Positions 6,701-9,017 of a DNA stretch of 9,017 nucleotides are shown one piece after another. Numbering within the stretch: the first letter of the stretch is position 1; every line of letters starts with the position of its first letter. A model generated the notes under the pieces. The model was not told the origin of the DNA. It saw only the letters and a program-made list of their open reading frames with translations, and did not search any database. The position numbers and the translations under genes are program-made. The DNA comes from Lachnospiraceae bacterium (GTDB lineage Bacteria; Bacillota; Clostridia; Lachnospirales; Lachnospiraceae), in contig JAJQIE010000308.1 in assembly GCA_021199395.1 (NCBI GenBank), forward strand, positions 1 to 9,017. Reading direction: 5' to 3'.

Positions 6701-8015
6701 TCGGTCGCTTAGTGCCGGGCAGATGAAGACGAAAGATGAAAGGAAAGCAGCGGAAGCCGCGCTTAAGAAAAACGTAGAAGAAGCACAACAGGTTCTTGAA
6801 GTGCTGGATTTTGTAAGAGGCCTTTCCGGACGGATATCAGGATCTTTTGAGGACTATTATACGGACGCGGAGGAATATGCCCGTTATCTGAGCTCTTTTA
6901 TCGCGTTTGAGAAGAAGCAGGGGACGACATATTTCCAGTCGCTGAAATATTTCTGTCAGCATGTGCTGCCTGGAGGTGGGACAGTCGATCTTTACGCGGA
7001 CGAGGAGAATCCGAAGCTCCTCCGCAATGTGGAAATCGCCCGTATGTACGCGGGAGGAAATCTTCCACTTCCGGGACGGAAACGGGTAAGTGTGGATGAA
7101 GTACGGACGTATTATGCTGAAAAGTCAAAGACTGAGAAAATACTATCCTCAGGCCTGTGCAGCGATATTAAGGAACAGAAAGCGGTTCTTGCGCAGCAGA
7201 AACGCAAAAATCGGCTAACACTCTGCGATGTAACGGATCTCTACGCTCTGGTTAGCGATCTGCTCTCACAGCTGATCGGCCTTGCGTATTTGCGGGAACG
7301 GGACGAGTTGTATCTGTATCTGGGCTTCTATTATATGGCGCTTCGTTCCGGAAACGGATGGCAGGGCGAGGAACTGCACAGCGCTGAATTTAAAAAGTGC
7401 AGCATTGGGGACGGTCTGGTACTCTATCAGGTAGTCAGCCTCTTTGAGTACGGATTGAAAATGCCGGGTTATAGGAACGATGCGGACGATCAGCCGCAAT
7501 GGTATCTGCAGGGCGGAGGCCTTCCTCAGAAGATCTATCTGTTTGACAGGATGCATAAGACCTCTTTTGGCTATGTCAGAAGGATGCTGGGTGACGTCAG
7601 ACCTTTGAAAAACGAAACAGGCAGAGAAATAGATAAGATTGATCAGGCAGCTGATCTTCGGAATTATGTGGATCATGCCAGGTATTACACGGATCATGAC
7701 AAGAGTGTCATCCAGTTGTACAGTGAATTTTATAATCTGTTTTTCCCTTACAGCACAAGACTCAGAAACAATGTGCCCGCTGCTTTCAAAAACACTCTGG
7801 AGCGGTACTTTATGGAATGTGAAATCGGCTTCACCCGGGAAGAAAGAAAGGGAGCAGGGCTTGCCTTAAAAGATATTACCAGCACGAAATTCACCTATAA
7901 GCTTAAGAAGGAGAAGCCGTGTGATCTGGATGCAAGAGATGAGTATTTCCTGAAAAATACAAAAGCAGTACTTGAGTATAAACGAAACGGGGACGACAGG
8001 GATGAAACGATTTGA
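3786..8015 (+). CDS. cas13a: Cas13a (C2c2), type VI-A CRISPR RNA-guided RNase
   Basis: A 1409-aa effector expected to process pre-crRNA, bind one crRNA and, on target RNA recognition, cleave RNA in cis and in trans through two HEPN domains. HEPN1 carries R610-NENF-H615 and HEPN2 carries R1292-NYVD-H1297, both complete R-x4-H motifs. Their positions match Cas13a (Leptotrichia shahii R597/H602 and R1278/H1283 of 1389 aa) rather than Cas13b, whose motifs lie near the ends, or the shorter Cas13d. GISSFDYEGIKAEETLQRD, LRERDELYLYLGFYYM and PYSTRLRNNVPAAF are Cas13a-like, and by recollection the whole chain, including MKITKV at the start and FTYKLK near the end, resembles the Lachnospiraceae NK4A179 enzyme. 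ATG 3786 follows GGAGG (3775-3779) by 6 nt. Two probable insertions stand out: a Lys/Glu-rich segment near residues 335-385 and a Gly/Asn/Ser-rich low-complexity segment near 710-780. I could not assign the pre-crRNA processing residues. The 3' end overlaps the next gene by 14 nt. No frameshift or lost catalytic residue is seen. Confidence 0.97.
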   Translation: MKITKVDRTRSAVSRFETDGGRGLLYEAPKTEQREVSMDEKVGKRIDDANRLYSVFFAANKNDGHRDLFTDKSSEDEPRYSMEKIFTELIKQLVRTCDTEAYRNEDRAAVEQSIEKQIQRIQGLTWLNVNKTRVPLEKIQCRAVTWDGLSDSLTRMRKPLKRGTNRQVAVSLIQGLAHVEEKSLSSVIRDYKKDPESYEQLKHFVDSANKDYYKVNVLKSLKHIDVKMQPEVVQLKDGAEQNQILNLSRGGTDKKKGLYDALSGYAASEESADRTLLHIKELLLAYFPIEGNREKFLTKEKLWVFPNDALPIYFDYEFDTPDSSENTLESICKDEEPNAWKEAQAEKRNSGTGKKNSVRKTKEEAEKTAADRRKVSKAKRRIKYVNYGRYLHALDDLEQNLEDMKQKQTHDDPRQKPEESAAFQRYWLNYIKEFVEDHYTGKRILSPRDCLSANMMSACWQDIIRFLCGKYIDIGKAVYHFAMPEDICPVNHAHYGEVRKKYTAGISSFDYEGIKAEETLQRDISTAVMAASSAFSRAVLDETKQTSGEDILMMKEDELTGAMKSDAADHMLCFYGGKSTVGTFSAGIWSEPSMQGEFIKEIQSHLKAVRNENFHYTHREETISQTRFAKLLWENDRNAYADTIRKRYYSNNVAQFYNQEEIKELVQKLYCEERIAEAQIPAFRTLWKRKERADYIDSIAAKLPSGSTLAKELGGGRQKESTVAKGALFVGKSNGGMMAEALFAGIMNGGTRSNSSRGNKKNSGPRANGSSDENNGNSSEIRVIFDGALTFLLKEIYYHDFIVSKDAKTYFYAAVKTYRQENPKNTEYGNAAASFAGYIDKLKNSESDNTSVPLSFGGVCQMILQEYSQQNGKSKEESIYQHFKMIFPICVHNAFTDYVRKNYAFVLSPEYHTLAGEQTYLDEVPVGSKEAPSMGEKGYAWFTLAHLIHPRQLNLLIGDFKSYIQYRQNVYYRSLSAGQMKTKDERKAAEAALKKNVEEAQQVLEVLDFVRGLSGRISGSFEDYYTDAEEYARYLSSFIAFEKKQGTTYFQSLKYFCQHVLPGGGTVDLYADEENPKLLRNVEIARMYAGGNLPLPGRKRVSVDEVRTYYAEKSKTEKILSSGLCSDIKEQKAVLAQQKRKNRLTLCDVTDLYALVSDLLSQLIGLAYLRERDELYLYLGFYYMALRSGNGWQGEELHSAEFKKCSIGDGLVLYQVVSLFEYGLKMPGYRNDADDQPQWYLQGGGLPQKIYLFDRMHKTSFGYVRRMLGDVRPLKNETGREIDKIDQAADLRNYVDHARYYTDHDKSVIQLYSEFYNLFFPYSTRLRNNVPAAFKNTLERYFMECEIGFTREERKGAGLALKDITSTKFTYKLKKEKPCDLDARDEYFLKNTKAVLEYKRNGDDRDETI

Positions 8016-9017
8016 GCTCGGCATTCTCGCCGACATCGACAAAAAACAGGGGAAATTGTATATTCAGCTGCTTACCAAGCCGAGTGATGAGTTCAGAGAA
8101 TATTACAGCAGGGAAAACAGACAAATGCTTGTTTTTGTTCAATCATTGACTCTTTCTACCTGCTATCGTGATATCTTCGGCAAGCCTTTGAAGAATCCGA
8201 AGATAGATATGGAAACATATACTCTTTGCGCAGAGCTCTCAGAATCCCTTGTGAACTGGCTTCCTGATGATCTGCCGAAAGGCATGACCGTGTTTGTGGG
8301 CAATGCGCGTCTGGAGGAATTCCATGAACCGGACTGGTATCACAATATAAAAAAAGAATATTATTCAGATCTTGATCTCTGCGTGCAGTATGCGGTTTCT
8401 ACAGGCAACCACAGGGCTTTCGCCTGCTATTATACAGAATGCTGTCTTAGCAGAAAGGACATCTTTTACCAGTATTTTGTCAGGTTCAAAACCCGTAAGG
8501 GAAATCTTGACGGCGTTAAGATCTTACATCCGAAATGGTGGCGGGCGCTGAATCTGGATTATGATACAAAGCTTACGTATAAGAATGCAGTAATTAAGAA
8601 ACAGACAATCAACATCTGGTTTGGGGAACAAAAGGACTCTGGAACATTCAACATTCCGAAAAGAATTGAACTGCTGCAGTGCGCCATCTGTCTGGGGCTC
8701 TCCGGCGAAGAGACCAACCGATTGCTGCTCGCAGCCGGGTATGAGGAGTTGTATCCGGCCGATGTTGAGGACGCAGTCTTTGGATTTTATCTGGATTATT
8801 ATGCAGCGAATGCCGTGAAGAACATTTCGTCTCACGAAAAACTAAAGGTTGTGCATGACAGGATACGTGGAAAACTGCTTGAACTGTGTGACAGCGGGAA
8901 CCTGCATTCAGCCATGGAGAAACAAAAAACAGAAAAAGGAAATATCAATCTGCAGGTCGTCCTGTCTGAAACGCCTGTGGGAAAAGGAATTACAGATCTG
9001 ATCGAGCAATATAAGAA
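8002..9017 (+). CDS. Unknown protein with helix-turn-helix-like segment, overlapping cas13a (partial, 3' end outside window)
   Basis: A frame open for 338 codons to the window edge, starting MKRFELGILADIDKKQGKLY at ATG 8002, inside the last 14 nt of cas13a in another frame. A weak GGGGA at 7989-7993 lies 8 nt upstream; the overlap suggests translational coupling to cas13a. I do not recognise the N-terminal ~215 residues, which are rich in aromatics and cysteine (for example FACYYTECCLSRKDIFYQYF) with no membrane segment. Residues about 218-268 (IPKRIELLQCAICLGLSGEE, then TNRLLLAAGYEELYPADVED) resemble an HTH-like module seen in Firmicute regulators, in which a helix with L-G-L-S is followed by L-L-x-x-A-G-Y-x-x-L-Y-x-x-D. 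The rest is helical and charged. It could be a regulator or an accessory factor of the Cas13a system. The coding call is strong; the function is unknown. Confidence 0.88.
   Translation, partial: MKRFELGILADIDKKQGKLYIQLLTKPSDEFREYYSRENRQMLVFVQSLTLSTCYRDIFGKPLKNPKIDMETYTLCAELSESLVNWLPDDLPKGMTVFVGNARLEEFHEPDWYHNIKKEYYSDLDLCVQYAVSTGNHRAFACYYTECCLSRKDIFYQYFVRFKTRKGNLDGVKILHPKWWRALNLDYDTKLTYKNAVIKKQTINIWFGEQKDSGTFNIPKRIELLQCAICLGLSGEETNRLLLAAGYEELYPADVEDAVFGFYLDYYAANAVKNISSHEKLKVVHDRIRGKLLELCDSGNLHSAMEKQKTEKGNINLQVVLSETPVGKGITDLIEQYK

Noticed and set aside
3786..8015. Assignment as Cas13b, Cas13c or Cas13d
   Set aside because: Motif positions (610 and 1292 of 1409), length, the YSTR-type segment after HEPN2 and the repeat orientation all fit Cas13a. 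Cas13b has terminal HEPN motifs and a 3' repeat; Cas13d is much shorter.

Overview
The window looks like chromosomal DNA of a clostridial Firmicute, most likely a Lachnospiraceae-type gut or rumen anaerobe. The evidence is consensus sigma-A-like promoters (TTGACA with 17-18 nt to TATNNT), strong GGAGG-type ribosome binding sites, a DUF1292 gene, and an effector and CRISPR repeat that closely resemble what I remember of Lachnospiraceae Cas13a systems. That species-level placement rests on memory, not on a search. The window reads as a type VI-A (Cas13a) CRISPR locus with uncommon companions.

Layout, all on the + strand. Positions 1-162 hold a partial copy of the promoter and first codons of the large gene that starts at 1410; it ends in an early stop. 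At 267-557 follows a 96-aa DUF1292 protein that may be transcribed from that copied promoter. Positions 558-702 hold nothing I recognise. At 703-731 is a near-perfect promoter, then a leader of about 120 nt, then a six-repeat, five-spacer CRISPR array (860 to about 1258) whose repeats all differ, closed by a hairpin-plus-T-tract terminator (1259-1286). A second copy of the 5' duplicated segment (1317-1460) carries the promoter of a 755-aa gene (1410-3677). Its N-terminus looks like a divergent DUF3800/RNase H-fold domain and its C-terminus like TPR-type helical repeats. After about 108 nt comes the 1409-aa cas13a gene (3786-8015) with both HEPN motifs intact (R610-H615 and R1292-H1297). Its last 14 nt overlap the start of another gene (8002 to beyond the window end) of unknown function with a helix-turn-helix-like segment.

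How they may work together. The array is transcribed in the same direction as the genes, and its repeat lies in the orientation expected for Cas13a crRNA (5' stem-loop repeat, 3' spacer). Cas13a would process and bind these crRNAs and cleave target RNA through its composite HEPN site. The DUF3800-like/TPR gene, cas13a and the overlapping downstream gene look like one operon, so the two flanking proteins are candidate accessory or regulatory partners; this is inferred from position only. No cas1 or cas2 lies in the window.
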